Assembly (NCBI RefSeq): GCF_016862115.1
Contig: NZ_BOMI01000077.1
Span: 1-64,000 of the forward strand
Source of the DNA: Paractinoplanes deccanensis
Lineage (GTDB): Bacteria; Actinomycetota; Actinomycetes; Mycobacteriales; Micromonosporaceae
Reading direction: 5' to 3'
DNA length: 64,000 bases
Part shown: one piece after another, positions 7,864 through 21,946 of the stretch
Layout of the letters: the number at the start of each line of letters is the position of its first letter
How positions within the stretch are numbered: the first letter of the stretch is position 1
Program-made: the position numbers and the translations under genes
The notes under the pieces: generated by a model
The model's input: only the letters and a program-made list of their open reading frames with translations
Database searches by the model: none
What the model was told of the DNA's origin: nothing

Positions 7864-10809
7864 TCACCGCGAGCTGATCAGCAGCCCCGGCACGACCGTG
7901 CGGCCGGTGCGGAACTCGGTGTAGGCCCACTGCTCCACGTCCGGCTGCGGGCCGACCGGCGTCAGCGTGACCTGGCCCGAGCCGCCCCGCGTCACTTCCG
8001 GCGGAGTGCTGAGGGTGGCGTTGCGCTTGTCGCCGTTGGCGGGCACCACGGTCACCCCGAGCCGGTACGAGATGTCGGCCGTGTCGGTCGACTGGGCGTG
8101 CACGTACGCCGTGTAGACACCCGGCGGCGGGAAGAACCGTACGACCCGCTCGTTGCTGTGCCAGAACGCCCAGCTCCGCTCGACCAGCTTGCCGTCCTTG
8201 TAGAGGTACAGGTCGAGGTTCTTGTTGGGGTCGTCCGAGGCGGTCTGGACGATGAGGCCCGCCGTCCCACGCGGCACCACGATCTTCGTGCCCTGGGTGC
8301 CGACGCCGCCCGGCGCGAAGGAGCCGCCGCTGACGGTGGTGCTGAGCTGCTTGTCCGTCCAGGTCACCGGGGTGTATCCGGTGGTACGGCCGGCGAGCGG
8401 GCCGGTGAAGCCCGGCTCGAGGTAGCCCTGCCCGAAGCCGCCGACCCGGCCGAACTCAAGGCCCGTGTCGTCGTACGGCCGCGGGGTGAAGCCCCACGGG
8501 CGGACCGCGACGGTGAACCGCACGCGGTGGGCGGCGCTGGCGAAGACCAGCGACCCGGTCGTGTAGCGGTCCCACGTCGCGCTGCCGCGGGCGAGCTTGA
8601 TCGTCACGGTCGCCGTCGCGCCCGGCCGTACCGTGAACGTCTTGGGGCTGATGTCGACGTCCATGCCGGACAGCCCCTCGACCCGCGCTCGGTAGGTCTC
8701 GGTGCGCGTGCCGACGTTGGTGAGGCGCCGCGTCACGACCACGGGGTGCAGGCCGTCGTACTCCCGCAGCGCGATCGACGGCAGGTTGAGCTCCTTGCCG
8801 TCCGGCGCGGCGGCCGTGGCAAAGGCGGTCAGCGACGCCGCGGAGGGCTCGACCACCAGGCCGGGATCGCCGGCCCGGGCGACCGCCGGCAGGCCCGAGC
8901 CCTGCCGCAGCGGGCTGCTGGTGCCCTTGGTGTCGGCCGCCGTCGTCCGCAGGGCCGAGGCGACAGCGCCCGGCGACCAGCCCGGGTGACGTGCGCGCAG
9001 CAGGGCGGCCATGCCGGCCACGTGCGGCGCCGCCATCGAGGTGCCCGAGTACGCGTCGAAGAGCCGCCCGCCGGCCATCGGTGACACCGCGGCGACCACG
9101 TCGACGCCGTCCGCCACGAGATCCGGCTTCTGGAGCCCGGTGTGCACCTGGTCCGGCCCGTACGAGGAGAGGCCGGCCACGCTCGGCACGCCCGCGAGGC
9201 TGGACCCGTCGCCGCCGGTCACCAGCGCCGCGGTGCCGTCGTCGCGGTGCGCCCACAGGTAGTTGAAGATCTGCCCGGCCTGCTCGGCGCTCCACAGGTA
9301 GACGGTGGGGAAGTCGTAGATGATGTTGAGGCGCGCGTTTCCGGCCGTCTGGAAGAGCACGACGCCGACGCCGCCCTTGGCCCGGACCTCCTCGACGGCC
9401 TCGGTGGAGTTGTCGAAGTCGCAGGCCACGATCTTGCCGGCGACCTTGGCGCGATCGAGGCTGCCGCCGAAGCAGAACTGGGCGCCCGCCTCGACCGAGC
9501 CGGCCCGGTCGGCGAAGACGATCGGGGTCCGGCCGCGCGCGGGCAGCACGTCCATCGAGGTGCCGACGATCTTCGTGCCGTCGCCGAGGCGTACGGTCGC
9601 CTCGTTGGCGCGCTCGACCGCCGCGCCGACGGTGGTCACCCACGGCTCGGCGTTGCTGATCATGCCGGACATGCCGTCGTTGCCTGCCGAGGCCGCGACG
9701 AAGACCCCGGCGAGGTAGGCGTTGAGGAACGCGTTGCCGATCGGGCTGTTCGCCTGGTAGTCGCCCATCGCGTTGCCGATGGAGTAGTTGATGACGTCGA
9801 CACCGTCGGCCACCGCGGCGTCGATCGCGGCGATGATGTCGGCGTCGCTGCCGGAGCCGCCCCACAGTGCCTTGTAGACGGCGATCTGCGCGTCCGGCGC
9901 CACCCCGGAGATCTTGCCGAGGTCGCGCCCGAGCACCATCGCGTGCTCGACGGGCAGCCCGGCCGCGGTGGACGCGGTGTGGGTGCCGTGGCCCTGCATG
10001 TCGCGCGCGGAGAGCACCTCGCCGTCCGGCAGCGAGCCCGCCATCGCGAGCCAGCCATCAGCGAAGTACCGCGCTCCCAGGATCTTGCCGTTGCACGCGG
10101 ACGCCGGGAAGCCGTCACCGGTCTGGCAGGTGCCGTGCCATCCCTTCGGCGCCGGCATCGTGGCCGCGAAGGACGCGCTCTCCGGCCAGATCCCCGTGTC
10201 GATCACCCCGACGACGATCCCGGAGCCCTTGCCGGGAGCGGGCTTGCCCTTCCCGCCCGAGCCGGCCGGGGTGGCGGCGGATCCGGTGCCGGGCGTCGCG
10301 GCGTCGGCCTTCACGACCTGCGCCTTGCTCACCGCCGCCACCCGTGGGTCCTTGGCGAGCGACGTGGCCTGGGCCGCGGTGAGGTTCGCCGTGAAGCCGT
10401 TGAAGGCTGTCGTGTACGTCAGCCGAGCCCGGGCGCCCACGTCGGCGAGCACGTCCTGCTGGGCGGCGCCGAGGTGCTTGCGATACTTCTCGGCCGCCGC
10501 GGAGTGCGGTTCGAGCTCCTGCCCGGCCGCCGGCCTGGTCGCCGCAAGACCGTCGACCCCTCCGCCGTACGAGGTGACGGGCGCCTCACGCAGCCGCACG
10601 ACGTACTGCCCGTCGGTCAGCGCCGCTGTCGCGGACCGCGGGCGCAGGGCCGCCCCGCCGGTGAGCGCCGCCGGTGTCCGTCCTTCGCGCAGGAGTCCCA
10701 GGTCGGGCGGTGGTGTGCCCGGCCGGGCCTGCGCCGGCCCACCCAGACCGGTCACGGTCAGGGTGAGAGAAAGAGTGAGCGCCGACAGCGCTCGAAGGCT
10801 CGTGGCCAC
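7864..10809 (-). CDS. Secreted S8 subtilisin-family serine protease
   Basis: This 981-residue protein has a signal peptide (RALSALTLSLTLTVTGLGG), an I9-type propeptide (DGQYVVRLREAP to about residue 165), and a subtilase domain. The triad is Asp in VVGVIDTGIWPES (about 203), His in GHGTHTAS (about 274) and Ser in SGTSMAAPHVAG (about 590). A protease-associated (PA) insert lies near 375-500 (AKVAGKIVACDFDN). A C-terminal Fn3-like domain (TVRPGATATVTIKLA) and a beta-rich end follow, as in cucumisin-type subtilases. It should be an exported, self-processing endopeptidase. The GTG start at 10809 has GAAGGGG just upstream. It is divergent from the secreted beta-propeller gene across 180 bp. Confidence 0.92.
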   Translation of the reverse strand: MATSLRALSALTLSLTLTVTGLGGPAQARPGTPPPDLGLLREGRTPAALTGGAALRPRSATAALTDGQYVVRLREAPVTSYGGGVDGLAATRPAAGQELEPHSAAAEKYRKHLGAAQQDVLADVGARARLTYTTAFNGFTANLTAAQATSLAKDPRVAAVSKAQVVKADAATPGTGSAATPAGSGGKGKPAPGKGSGIVVGVIDTGIWPESASFAATMPAPKGWHGTCQTGDGFPASACNGKILGARYFADGWLAMAGSLPDGEVLSARDMQGHGTHTASTAAGLPVEHAMVLGRDLGKISGVAPDAQIAVYKALWGGSGSDADIIAAIDAAVADGVDVINYSIGNAMGDYQANSPIGNAFLNAYLAGVFVAASAGNDGMSGMISNAEPWVTTVGAAVERANEATVRLGDGTKIVGTSMDVLPARGRTPIVFADRAGSVEAGAQFCFGGSLDRAKVAGKIVACDFDNSTEAVEEVRAKGGVGVVLFQTAGNARLNIIYDFPTVYLWSAEQAGQIFNYLWAHRDDGTAALVTGGDGSSLAGVPSVAGLSSYGPDQVHTGLQKPDLVADGVDVVAAVSPMAGGRLFDAYSGTSMAAPHVAGMAALLRARHPGWSPGAVASALRTTAADTKGTSSPLRQGSGLPAVARAGDPGLVVEPSAASLTAFATAAAPDGKELNLPSIALREYDGLHPVVVTRRLTNVGTRTETYRARVEGLSGMDVDISPKTFTVRPGATATVTIKLARGSATWDRYTTGSLVFASAAHRVRFTVAVRPWGFTPRPYDDTGLEFGRVGGFGQGYLEPGFTGPLAGRTTGYTPVTWTDKQLSTTVSGGSFAPGGVGTQGTKIVVPRGTAGLIVQTASDDPNKNLDLYLYKDGKLVERSWAFWHSNERVVRFFPPPGVYTAYVHAQSTDTADISYRLGVTVVPANGDKRNATLSTPPEVTRGGSGQVTLTPVGPQPDVEQWAYTEFRTGRTVVPGLLISSR

Positions 10810-10907
10810 GAGACCCCTTCCCTTTTCGGAAAGTCACGTACATGGATGTGGCCACACTGAACACTGAACCGGTTAACCTGGCGTACCAAGATCATTACGA
10901 TTACCCG

Positions 10908-10932
10908 TCATCGATGCCCGTTCGGGCGATGA
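10908..10932. promoter_or_regulatory. Imperfect dyad in divergent promoter region
   Basis: TCATC-gat-GCCC-gttc-GGGC-GATGA is an imperfect hairpin or dyad in the gap between the subtilase (start 10809) and the beta-propeller gene (start 10990). It could be an operator or a 5'-leader hairpin. Nothing else is recognised in this gap. Confidence 0.25.
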
Positions 10933-10989
10933 GGCTTGTCGATCATGACCCGTAGGCTGGCCGCACCATCGACCACGGGGGTCACCCAG

Positions 10990-12942
10990 ATGCACAAGCT
11001 CCGATCAGCCTTCACCGCGTTGGCAGTCGCCGGCGCCACGGCGATCACCGTTACCGCCGGTGCCGGACCCGCTGCGGCAGCGGCACCCGCCGCACTCACC
11101 GGCGGCGCTTTCCTTCCGGTCAACGGCGTCGCCGACGTCGCCGTCGACCCCACGCACCAGCAGGTTCTGATCACCGACATGGGCAGCGGCGAGCTGCTCT
11201 CCCTGTCGTACTTCGGCGGGGTGCAGAGATCCGTCGTGGCCGGCGCCGAGGCCCAGGGGGTCGGGCTGTCGCCCGACAACTCGACCGTCTACGTCACGGT
11301 CGGCAGCGAGCACGAGATCATGGCCTTCGACGCGGCGACGCTGCGGGTCAAGCGCGCCTACGACGTCGGAGAACAGGTGTGGCCGCGCGACGTGACGGAG
11401 ATCGGCGGAAAGATCTGGTTCGCCTACGACAAGGGTCTCGGCTCCCTCGACGTGGCCACGGGCGAGCAGAAGCTCTACGACGTCGGCCTCGCCGCCCAGA
11501 TTCCTCTGCTGTTGACCGCGCCCGGTGCTCCGGGCACCGTGGTCGTCGCGGACGCCTGGCGCTTCGCTCCGGGCAGCGGCAGGCTCGCCGTCTTCGACGT
11601 GTCGAGCGGCACGGCGGTCGTGAAGACCAAGGGCCAGTTCGGGGACGGCTCGCTGCGCAATGCCGCGCTCACTCCGGACGGCTCTTCGCTGATCGGCTTC
11701 GGCAGCGGCTGCACGATCTGGAAGTCGCCGCTGTCGGACCTCGGAAGCAGGACCGTCGCGTACGACAACGGCCTCTGCGAGCCGGTGTCGGTGGACATCA
11801 ACACCGACGGACGCGTCGCCGTCAGCAACGGCAACTTCGACGGCACGGCGGACGTCACCGTCTGGCCGGCCGGTTCCGCGGCCCCGGCCGAGCAGTTCAC
11901 CGGCCCGGCCTCCGACGAGGTCTGGCAGGTCGTGTGGGAGCCGGGCGGTGACCGGCTCTTCGCCTTCAGCGCCTCCAACGAGGACTGGACGTTCTGGCCG
12001 ATCCACGGGTCGCAGCCGGTCCGCAGCACCATGACGATCAACGCTCCGGCCACCGTCGCGCCGGGCGACGCCGTGCGGATCACCGGCAAGCTCAGCCGTC
12101 CCGGCGGGACCGTGCGGCTCACCCGCGACTACCCGAACACGCAGGCGCTCAAGAAGCAGGTGGACGTCACCACCGCCGACGAGAACGGGAACTTCACCCT
12201 CACCGACGCGTCCCCCGACGCCGTCCCCGCCCGCTACACGGCCAGCTATGGCGGCACCGACACGGTCGGCCCGGCGTTCGCCGCGGCGACGGTCCTGATC
12301 CAGCGGACCACCCCGGCCCTCACCGTCAGCCACCACAACTCGGTCAACGGCTACGGTTCGACCGTCACCGTCACCGCTCACCTCGGCACCACCCGCACCA
12401 ACCGCATGGTGCAGATCTGGGCCGACCCGTACGGTGCGGAGCCCGCCCGGCTGCTGCGCAACTACCTCGTGGACGCCAAGGGCAACCTCACCGCGTCGCT
12501 GAAGCTCACCCGCAACACCGTGATCGAGGCCAAGTTCCTCGGCGACACGAAGACCGCTCCGGCGTCCGCGCGCTCGGTGCTCTACACGCGGCCGGCCGTC
12601 ACGCTCCAGCCGTCCAGGCAGTACAAGGCAGCCAAGATCGGGTCAGTGCCGTACCGCTTCTACCGCACCACCGTGCACCCGTACTTCCTCACCACCATGA
12701 CCCCGTACCCGGGCCGCAAGCAGCGCCTCGAGCTCGACGTCTACTCCGGTGGCAAGTGGAAGCCGTGGCGCGTGCTCAACCTGCCCCTCAACAGCGCCGG
12801 CAAGTCGGCCTTCACCCTGACCGGCACCCATCCGGCCGGCGCGAGGTACAGGGCACGCACCGCCTACGTCTACGGCACCTCGGGCGACACCGCCAACTAC
12901 ACCACCTACACCCCGTACTACTACTTCACCTTCACCAAGTAG
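10990..12942 (+). CDS. Secreted beta-propeller protein with Ig-like repeats
   Basis: The 650-residue protein has an N-terminal signal peptide (MHKLRSAFTALAVAGATAIT, cut after an Ala-rich stretch). An YVTN/lactonase-like beta-propeller follows to about residue 340 (VADVAVDPTHQQVLITD, VGLSPDNSTVYVTV). Two or three Ig-like domains make up the rest (MTINAPATVAPGDAVRITGKL). The C-terminus is rich in Tyr/Thr. It is probably an extracellular or wall-associated binding protein; no catalytic motif was seen. ATG 10990 is chosen because it starts a clean signal peptide; the longer frame from 10936 would add 18 non-signal residues. It shares its promoter region with the divergent subtilase. Confidence 0.75.
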   Translation: MHKLRSAFTALAVAGATAITVTAGAGPAAAAAPAALTGGAFLPVNGVADVAVDPTHQQVLITDMGSGELLSLSYFGGVQRSVVAGAEAQGVGLSPDNSTVYVTVGSEHEIMAFDAATLRVKRAYDVGEQVWPRDVTEIGGKIWFAYDKGLGSLDVATGEQKLYDVGLAAQIPLLLTAPGAPGTVVVADAWRFAPGSGRLAVFDVSSGTAVVKTKGQFGDGSLRNAALTPDGSSLIGFGSGCTIWKSPLSDLGSRTVAYDNGLCEPVSVDINTDGRVAVSNGNFDGTADVTVWPAGSAAPAEQFTGPASDEVWQVVWEPGGDRLFAFSASNEDWTFWPIHGSQPVRSTMTINAPATVAPGDAVRITGKLSRPGGTVRLTRDYPNTQALKKQVDVTTADENGNFTLTDASPDAVPARYTASYGGTDTVGPAFAAATVLIQRTTPALTVSHHNSVNGYGSTVTVTAHLGTTRTNRMVQIWADPYGAEPARLLRNYLVDAKGNLTASLKLTRNTVIEAKFLGDTKTAPASARSVLYTRPAVTLQPSRQYKAAKIGSVPYRFYRTTVHPYFLTTMTPYPGRKQRLELDVYSGGKWKPWRVLNLPLNSAGKSAFTLTGTHPAGARYRARTAYVYGTSGDTANYTTYTPYYYFTFTK

Positions 12943-12950
12943 GACGGATA

Positions 12951-12989
12951 CCGGCCGCTCGCGTCGGCACAGGTGACGCGAGCGGCCGG
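12951..12989. terminator. Bidirectional hairpin terminator
   Basis: A perfect 15-bp stem CCGGCCGCTCGCGTC / GACGCGAGCGGCCGG with a 9-base loop sits between the convergent beta-propeller (stop 12942) and methyltransferase (stop 13007) genes. Confidence 0.85.
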
Positions 12990-13006
12990 ACACCACCCGG
13001 TGGTCG

Positions 13007-13846
13007 TTACGCGGGCTTCGCGCCGCTCACCACCACCATCTCGCACGGTCCGGTGAACCCGTCCGGTCCCTCGAAGCGGCGGAGCTCCTCGGCGATCTCG
13101 GCCCAGGCGGCGTCCTGTTCCTCCGCCGTCAGCCCGGCGAGCATCTGATGCAGCGCGCCGAACGACTCCCGCTCGAAGCGAACGCACTCGGCGGCACTGG
13201 ACATCCGCAACGGCGCCGGCACGGTCTCCGCTCGCACGTCCTCGAAGCCCGCGTCGGTGAGAAGCCGCTCGGCGACACCCGGCTCGCCGAGGCTGAACGG
13301 GCCCGGCTGGCCGGGCAGCGGGGGCGGAAGCTGGGCACGGCGCCGGATGATCCCGACCGGAACGGCGAAGAAGCCGTTGCGCTCCGCGGTGGAGTAGACC
13401 ACCGCCGCGAAGCGCCCGCCCGGCCGCAACGCCGCCCGCACACCGGCCAGCGCGGCTCGCTGGTCCGGAAAGTAGATCAGGCCGACTCGGGAGATGACGG
13501 CGTCGAAGGTTCCGGCCTCGACGTCCAGGTGCTCGCCGTCCATCTCGCGCGCCTCGACCATGCCGAGCCCCGAGTCGGCGACATACTTCAGGATGGCCGG
13601 TGAGATGTCGGTGGCCAGGACGTACCCGGTGGGCCCGGTCCGCCGCGCGGCCGCGGCGCTCTGCCCGCCCGTTCCGGCCGCCACGTCCAGGACCCGGCAG
13701 CCGGTGCTGATCGCGGCGGCGTCCAGCATCCGGTCGGTGGCGGCGCCGAGCCAGTCCTCGATGGCCGGTCCCCATCGGTGCCAGGCCTCAGCGGCCTCCT
13801 CCCACTGCGCCCGGGTGGTGCTCTTGTAGCGGGTGGGGTCGAACAT
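13007..13846 (-). CDS. Class I SAM-dependent methyltransferase (UbiE-like)
   Basis: This 279-residue methyltransferase has motif I VLDVAAGTGGQSAAAA, LATDISPAIL at the end of beta-2, and FDAVISRVGLIYFPD and LRPGGRFAAVVYS in the post-motifs. This is the UbiE/COQ5-like pattern, with an N-terminal helix FDPTRYKSTTRAQWEEAAEAWHRWGP often seen in these small-molecule enzymes. The ATG at 13846 is preceded by AAGGAGG with ideal spacing, so the longer reading to 13873 is rejected. The gene is divergent from the large ATPase regulator at 13950, across about 100 bp that hold an inverted repeat. That regulator may control it. The acceptor is unknown. Confidence 0.85.
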   Translation of the reverse strand: MFDPTRYKSTTRAQWEEAAEAWHRWGPAIEDWLGAATDRMLDAAAISTGCRVLDVAAGTGGQSAAAARRTGPTGYVLATDISPAILKYVADSGLGMVEAREMDGEHLDVEAGTFDAVISRVGLIYFPDQRAALAGVRAALRPGGRFAAVVYSTAERNGFFAVPVGIIRRRAQLPPPLPGQPGPFSLGEPGVAERLLTDAGFEDVRAETVPAPLRMSSAAECVRFERESFGALHQMLAGLTAEEQDAAWAEIAEELRRFEGPDGFTGPCEMVVVSGAKPA

Positions 13847-13884
13847 GTCGTGCCTCCTTCGGTGAGTTCTCACCCCTCTACGCG

Positions 13885-13920
13885 CCAGATCCGGTCGGAT
13901 GTCCGCCAGAACCGGTCTGG
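13885..13920. promoter_or_regulatory. Inverted repeat in divergent promoter (possible operator)
   Basis: CCAGA-t-CCGGT (13885-13895) and ACCGG-TCTGG (13911-13920) form a 10-bp dyad with one bulged base and a 15-bp spacer, between the leftward methyltransferase and the rightward ATPase regulator. The position fits an operator serving both promoters. Confidence 0.4.
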
Positions 13921-13949
13921 CATCTTCCCCCGCCGGAAAGAATGCGCTG

Positions 13950-16922
13950 GTGACGCCGTTCGTGGGTCGCGGCGAGCCGCTGCACCGGCTGCTGGCCGCC
14001 CATCACGCCTGCAGCACCGGGCCACGGCCGCGCCGGGCGGAGCTGGCGCTGGTCACCGGCGAGGCCGGGATCGGCAAGACCGCGCTGCTGAGCCGGTTCG
14101 CGGCCGAGGCCGGCCCGGTCCTCTGGGGCACGTGCTGGGACGACGAGCGCGCTCCGGCCTGGTGGCCGTGGACGCAGGCCCTGCGTGCCCTGCCCGCCGC
14201 GGACGATCCCCGGCTCGCCGCCGTCCTCGGCCGTCCGGTCGCGCCGCAGGCCCCCGAGGACGACGCCCGCGTGGCGGTCTTCGACGCGGTCAGCGCGTTG
14301 CTCGACCGTGCCGCCCGCTCCGGACCGGTCGTCGTCGTCCTGGACGACTTGCAGTGGGCCGACGCGTCGTCGGTGCGCCTTCTGCGGTTTCTGGCTCGCC
14401 AGGCGCGCGGCAGTTCGTTGCTGCTGATCGGTGCCTTCCGGCCGGACGAGCTGCCGCCCGCCGTCGCCGGCGAGCTGGCCGACCTGGCGACCACGGCGGA
14501 GTCGATCGGACTGGCCGGGCTGTCGCCCGGCGAGGTCGCCGACCTGGTGCGCGGCGTCTCCGGCGCCGGCGCGGCCGAGCGCTGGGCGGCGCTGGTGCAC
14601 GAGCGCAGCGCCGGCCATCCGTTCTTCGCGCGCGAGCTGTGCCGGCTGCTGGAGGCGGGCGGTGGCCCCGGCGATGTTCCGGCGGCGGTGCGGCAGGCGA
14701 TCGGTCATCGCCTGGCCCGGCTGCCGGCGGAGTGCGCTCAGCTGTTGGACGCGGCCGCGGTGGCGGGCACCGAGCTGCGCCAGGACGTGCTCGCCGACAT
14801 GCTCGCCGTCCCTCTGCCGGAAGGCCCGGCGCGGGAGCTGATCGCCGAGCGAACCGCCCGTGCCGCCGCGGCCGGGGTGCTGACCGACGGCCGTCCGGTC
14901 CGCTTCGCCCACGACCTGTACCGCGAGACGATCTACGCGGCGCTGGACGCCGGCCGGCGGGCCGAGCTGCACGCGCGAGCCGGGCGGGCGCTGCTGCGCC
15001 GCCGTGAGCGGGGCGGGCCGGTCTTCGCCGCCGAGCTGGCCCGGCACTTCGCCGCCGCCGTCGGCCGCACCGGCGCCGAGACGGCGGTGACCTGGGCACA
15101 CGCGGCCGCCGACGAGGACGGCGGCCGCTATGCGTTCGCCGAGGCGGCCGCACACCTGCGCCGGGTCAGGTCGGCGGTGGACGGCGCCGGATGCCGGCTC
15201 TCCGCCGCCGAACGGGTGCGGTTGCTCACCCGCGAGGCCGATCTGCGGCTGCGGGCAGGCGAGACGGCGACGGCACGAGCGCTGCTCACCGAGGGCTGGC
15301 CGGTGGCCGTCGCGGAGGGTGACGGTGACCTTCTCGGCCGGGTGGCGCTGGGCCTGGACGCGATCGGCGCCCGCTTCGCCATGCCGCGCACCGACCTCAT
15401 CGGCGCGCTGGAGGCCGCGCGGGCGGCGCTGGACGGGCGCGGCACGCCGACGGAGGCGCAAGTCACCGCGGCCCTCGCCCGCCAGCTCCAGCATTCGGTG
15501 CCGGCCGACCGCCCGCGCGCGGGCCCGTACGCCGAGAAGGCCGTGCTGATCGCCCGCCGCCTGGACGACCCGGCCACGCTGGCCGGCTGCCTGCTGGCCC
15601 GCCACGACTCGCTTTGGACCCCGGGCACAGGCGCCGAGCGGGCCGGCATCGCCGCCGAGATCGCCCTGGCCGCGCGGCGGGCCGGTAATCCCGAACGCCT
15701 CGCCCAGGCCCTCCTGCTCTCGGCCAGCGCACACCTCGAGAACGGTTCGGCCGCCTTCCGGGCCGCCTTCGCCGAATACGCCTACGTGACCGAGCAGCTG
15801 CGCCAGCCGCGGCACGATTACTACCTCCGGATCCGCCGGGCCGCGCTGGCCCTGCTCGACGGTGATCTCGACGACGGTGAGCGGCTGGTCGACGAGGCGG
15901 CCGCGCTCGGCGAGGGGGTCGGCGACAGCGACACCGGCAACGTCCGGATGTCGCAGCGGCTGGAGCTCGTGCGGGCCCGCGGCGACCCGCGGGAGCTGCG
16001 CCGGACCGCGGAGGAGGCGGTGCGCTGGTGGATCGGCGCGCCCGCGCACGCCCATGCCGTGGCGGCCGGGTTCCTGGCCCGGGCGGGCGACCTCGAGGGC
16101 GCGCGGCGGGAGGCCGACACCGTCCTCGCGCTGCCGGACTGGCGGGCCGACCGGTCGTACCTCTGGTCGGTCTTCGCCGGCGAGCTGGCCGTCGCCGCGA
16201 TCGCGCTGGACGACCGGCCCCTCTGCGAGCTGCTCCTGGGCGATCTGCTGCCGCTCGCCGGGTCGTGTGCGGTGAACGGGGCCCTGGTCTGTTTCATGGG
16301 GGCGCACGATCACCGCATCGGGCTGCTCCAGGCCCGGCTCGGTGACGTCGAGGCGGCGAGACGGTCGCTGTCGTCCGCGCGGGCGGTCCATGTGCGACTC
16401 GGCGCGCGACTCTGGGCCGAGGAGAGCGGACGGGCGATGGCCGCGCTGCCACCCGAAGCGGCCCTGCACCGCCGGGGTGACCTGTGGGAGCTGCGCTATC
16501 AGGGCCGCAGCGCCGTGCTGCGCGACGCCAAGGGCCTGCACGATCTCGCGGTCCTGCTCGACCGGCCCGGCGTCGAGGTGCCCGCGGTCGAGCTCGCCGC
16601 CGCGGGGCGTGTCATGGTCCGCGACCGGATCGCGGAGGAGCCGGTGCTCGACCGCGCCGCCGTCCGGGCGTACCGGAGAAGACTGGCCGATCCGGTGGAC
16701 GAGGCGGAGCGGGAGCGACTGCTCGCGGAGCTGCGCCGGGCGACGCGGCCGGGCGGTGGTGCGCGGCCGCTCGGGCCGGACAACGCCGAGCGGGCCCGCA
16801 AGGCGGTGACGGCCCGGATCCGCGACGCGATCAAACGGATCGAGGAGGTGCTTCCGGCGCTCGGTCGGCACCTCGACCGGACGGTACGCACCGGCCACCT
16901 GTGCCGGTACGACCCGCACTAG
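13950..16922 (+). CDS. Large AAA-ATPase/TPR transcriptional-regulator-like protein
   Basis: The ~990-residue protein starts with TPFVGRGEPL, the usual opening of signal-transduction ATPases. It has a Walker A VTGEAGIGKTALL (about 40-52 from this start) and a Walker B VVVVLDDLQWADASS. Long alpha-helical TPR-like repeats run from about residue 370 to 800. The end, ERARKAVTARIRDAI with LGRHLDRTVRTGHLCRY, matches a C-terminal domain seen in some actinobacterial regulatory ATPases. No LuxR-type HTH is present, so DNA binding is not shown. GTG 13950 is preferred over ATG 13899 because the latter lies inside the inverted repeat and has no ribosome-binding site. It is divergent from a methyltransferase and probably linked to it in function. 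Confidence 0.8.
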   Translation: MTPFVGRGEPLHRLLAAHHACSTGPRPRRAELALVTGEAGIGKTALLSRFAAEAGPVLWGTCWDDERAPAWWPWTQALRALPAADDPRLAAVLGRPVAPQAPEDDARVAVFDAVSALLDRAARSGPVVVVLDDLQWADASSVRLLRFLARQARGSSLLLIGAFRPDELPPAVAGELADLATTAESIGLAGLSPGEVADLVRGVSGAGAAERWAALVHERSAGHPFFARELCRLLEAGGGPGDVPAAVRQAIGHRLARLPAECAQLLDAAAVAGTELRQDVLADMLAVPLPEGPARELIAERTARAAAAGVLTDGRPVRFAHDLYRETIYAALDAGRRAELHARAGRALLRRRERGGPVFAAELARHFAAAVGRTGAETAVTWAHAAADEDGGRYAFAEAAAHLRRVRSAVDGAGCRLSAAERVRLLTREADLRLRAGETATARALLTEGWPVAVAEGDGDLLGRVALGLDAIGARFAMPRTDLIGALEAARAALDGRGTPTEAQVTAALARQLQHSVPADRPRAGPYAEKAVLIARRLDDPATLAGCLLARHDSLWTPGTGAERAGIAAEIALAARRAGNPERLAQALLLSASAHLENGSAAFRAAFAEYAYVTEQLRQPRHDYYLRIRRAALALLDGDLDDGERLVDEAAALGEGVGDSDTGNVRMSQRLELVRARGDPRELRRTAEEAVRWWIGAPAHAHAVAAGFLARAGDLEGARREADTVLALPDWRADRSYLWSVFAGELAVAAIALDDRPLCELLLGDLLPLAGSCAVNGALVCFMGAHDHRIGLLQARLGDVEAARRSLSSARAVHVRLGARLWAEESGRAMAALPPEAALHRRGDLWELRYQGRSAVLRDAKGLHDLAVLLDRPGVEVPAVELAAAGRVMVRDRIAEEPVLDRAAVRAYRRRLADPVDEAERERLLAELRRATRPGGGARPLGPDNAERARKAVTARIRDAIKRIEEVLPALGRHLDRTVRTGHLCRYDPH

Positions 16923-16925
16923 CCA

Positions 16926-16960
16926 GGCCGCCCGCGTCGAGACCAACGACGCGGGCGGCC
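16926..16960. terminator. Bidirectional hairpin terminator
   Basis: A perfect 13-bp stem GGCCGCCCGCGTC / GACGCGGGCGGCC with a 9-base loop lies between the convergent ATPase regulator (stop 16922) and the nuclease/nucleotidase gene (stop 16970). Confidence 0.85.
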
Positions 16961-16969
16961 GGACCGGAG

Positions 16970-21790
<4,821 letters not shown>

Positions 21791-21895
21791 TGAAGATTTT
21801 CCTCCGATGGACGTTGATCCGCCGGAGATTATGGATCTCGAATGACGATCGATTCTCTTTCCGGTAACGAATAGGGGTTTTCGCAGGTGAAGACT

Positions 21896-21927
21896 GGCCC
21901 CGTCGCGCCTTTCGGCGAAACGGGGCC
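21896..21927 (-). terminator. Hairpin terminator of the MFS gene
   Basis: GGCCCCGT (21896-21903) pairs with ACGGGGCC (21920-21927), and an inner GCGCC/GGCG pair extends the stem. It lies 20 bases after the leftward MFS stop (21947) and well before the nuclease start (21790), so it separates the two leftward genes. Confidence 0.65.
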
Positions 21928-21946
21928 GCTGTCTTCTTAACGATGC

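Noticed and set aside
21870..21895. Possible PHO box upstream of the nuclease/nucleotidase gene (TTCACCTG then GTTACCGG on the minus strand)
   Set aside because: The two half-matches are not in an 11-base register, and the first overlaps the MFS terminator area; the signal is too weak.
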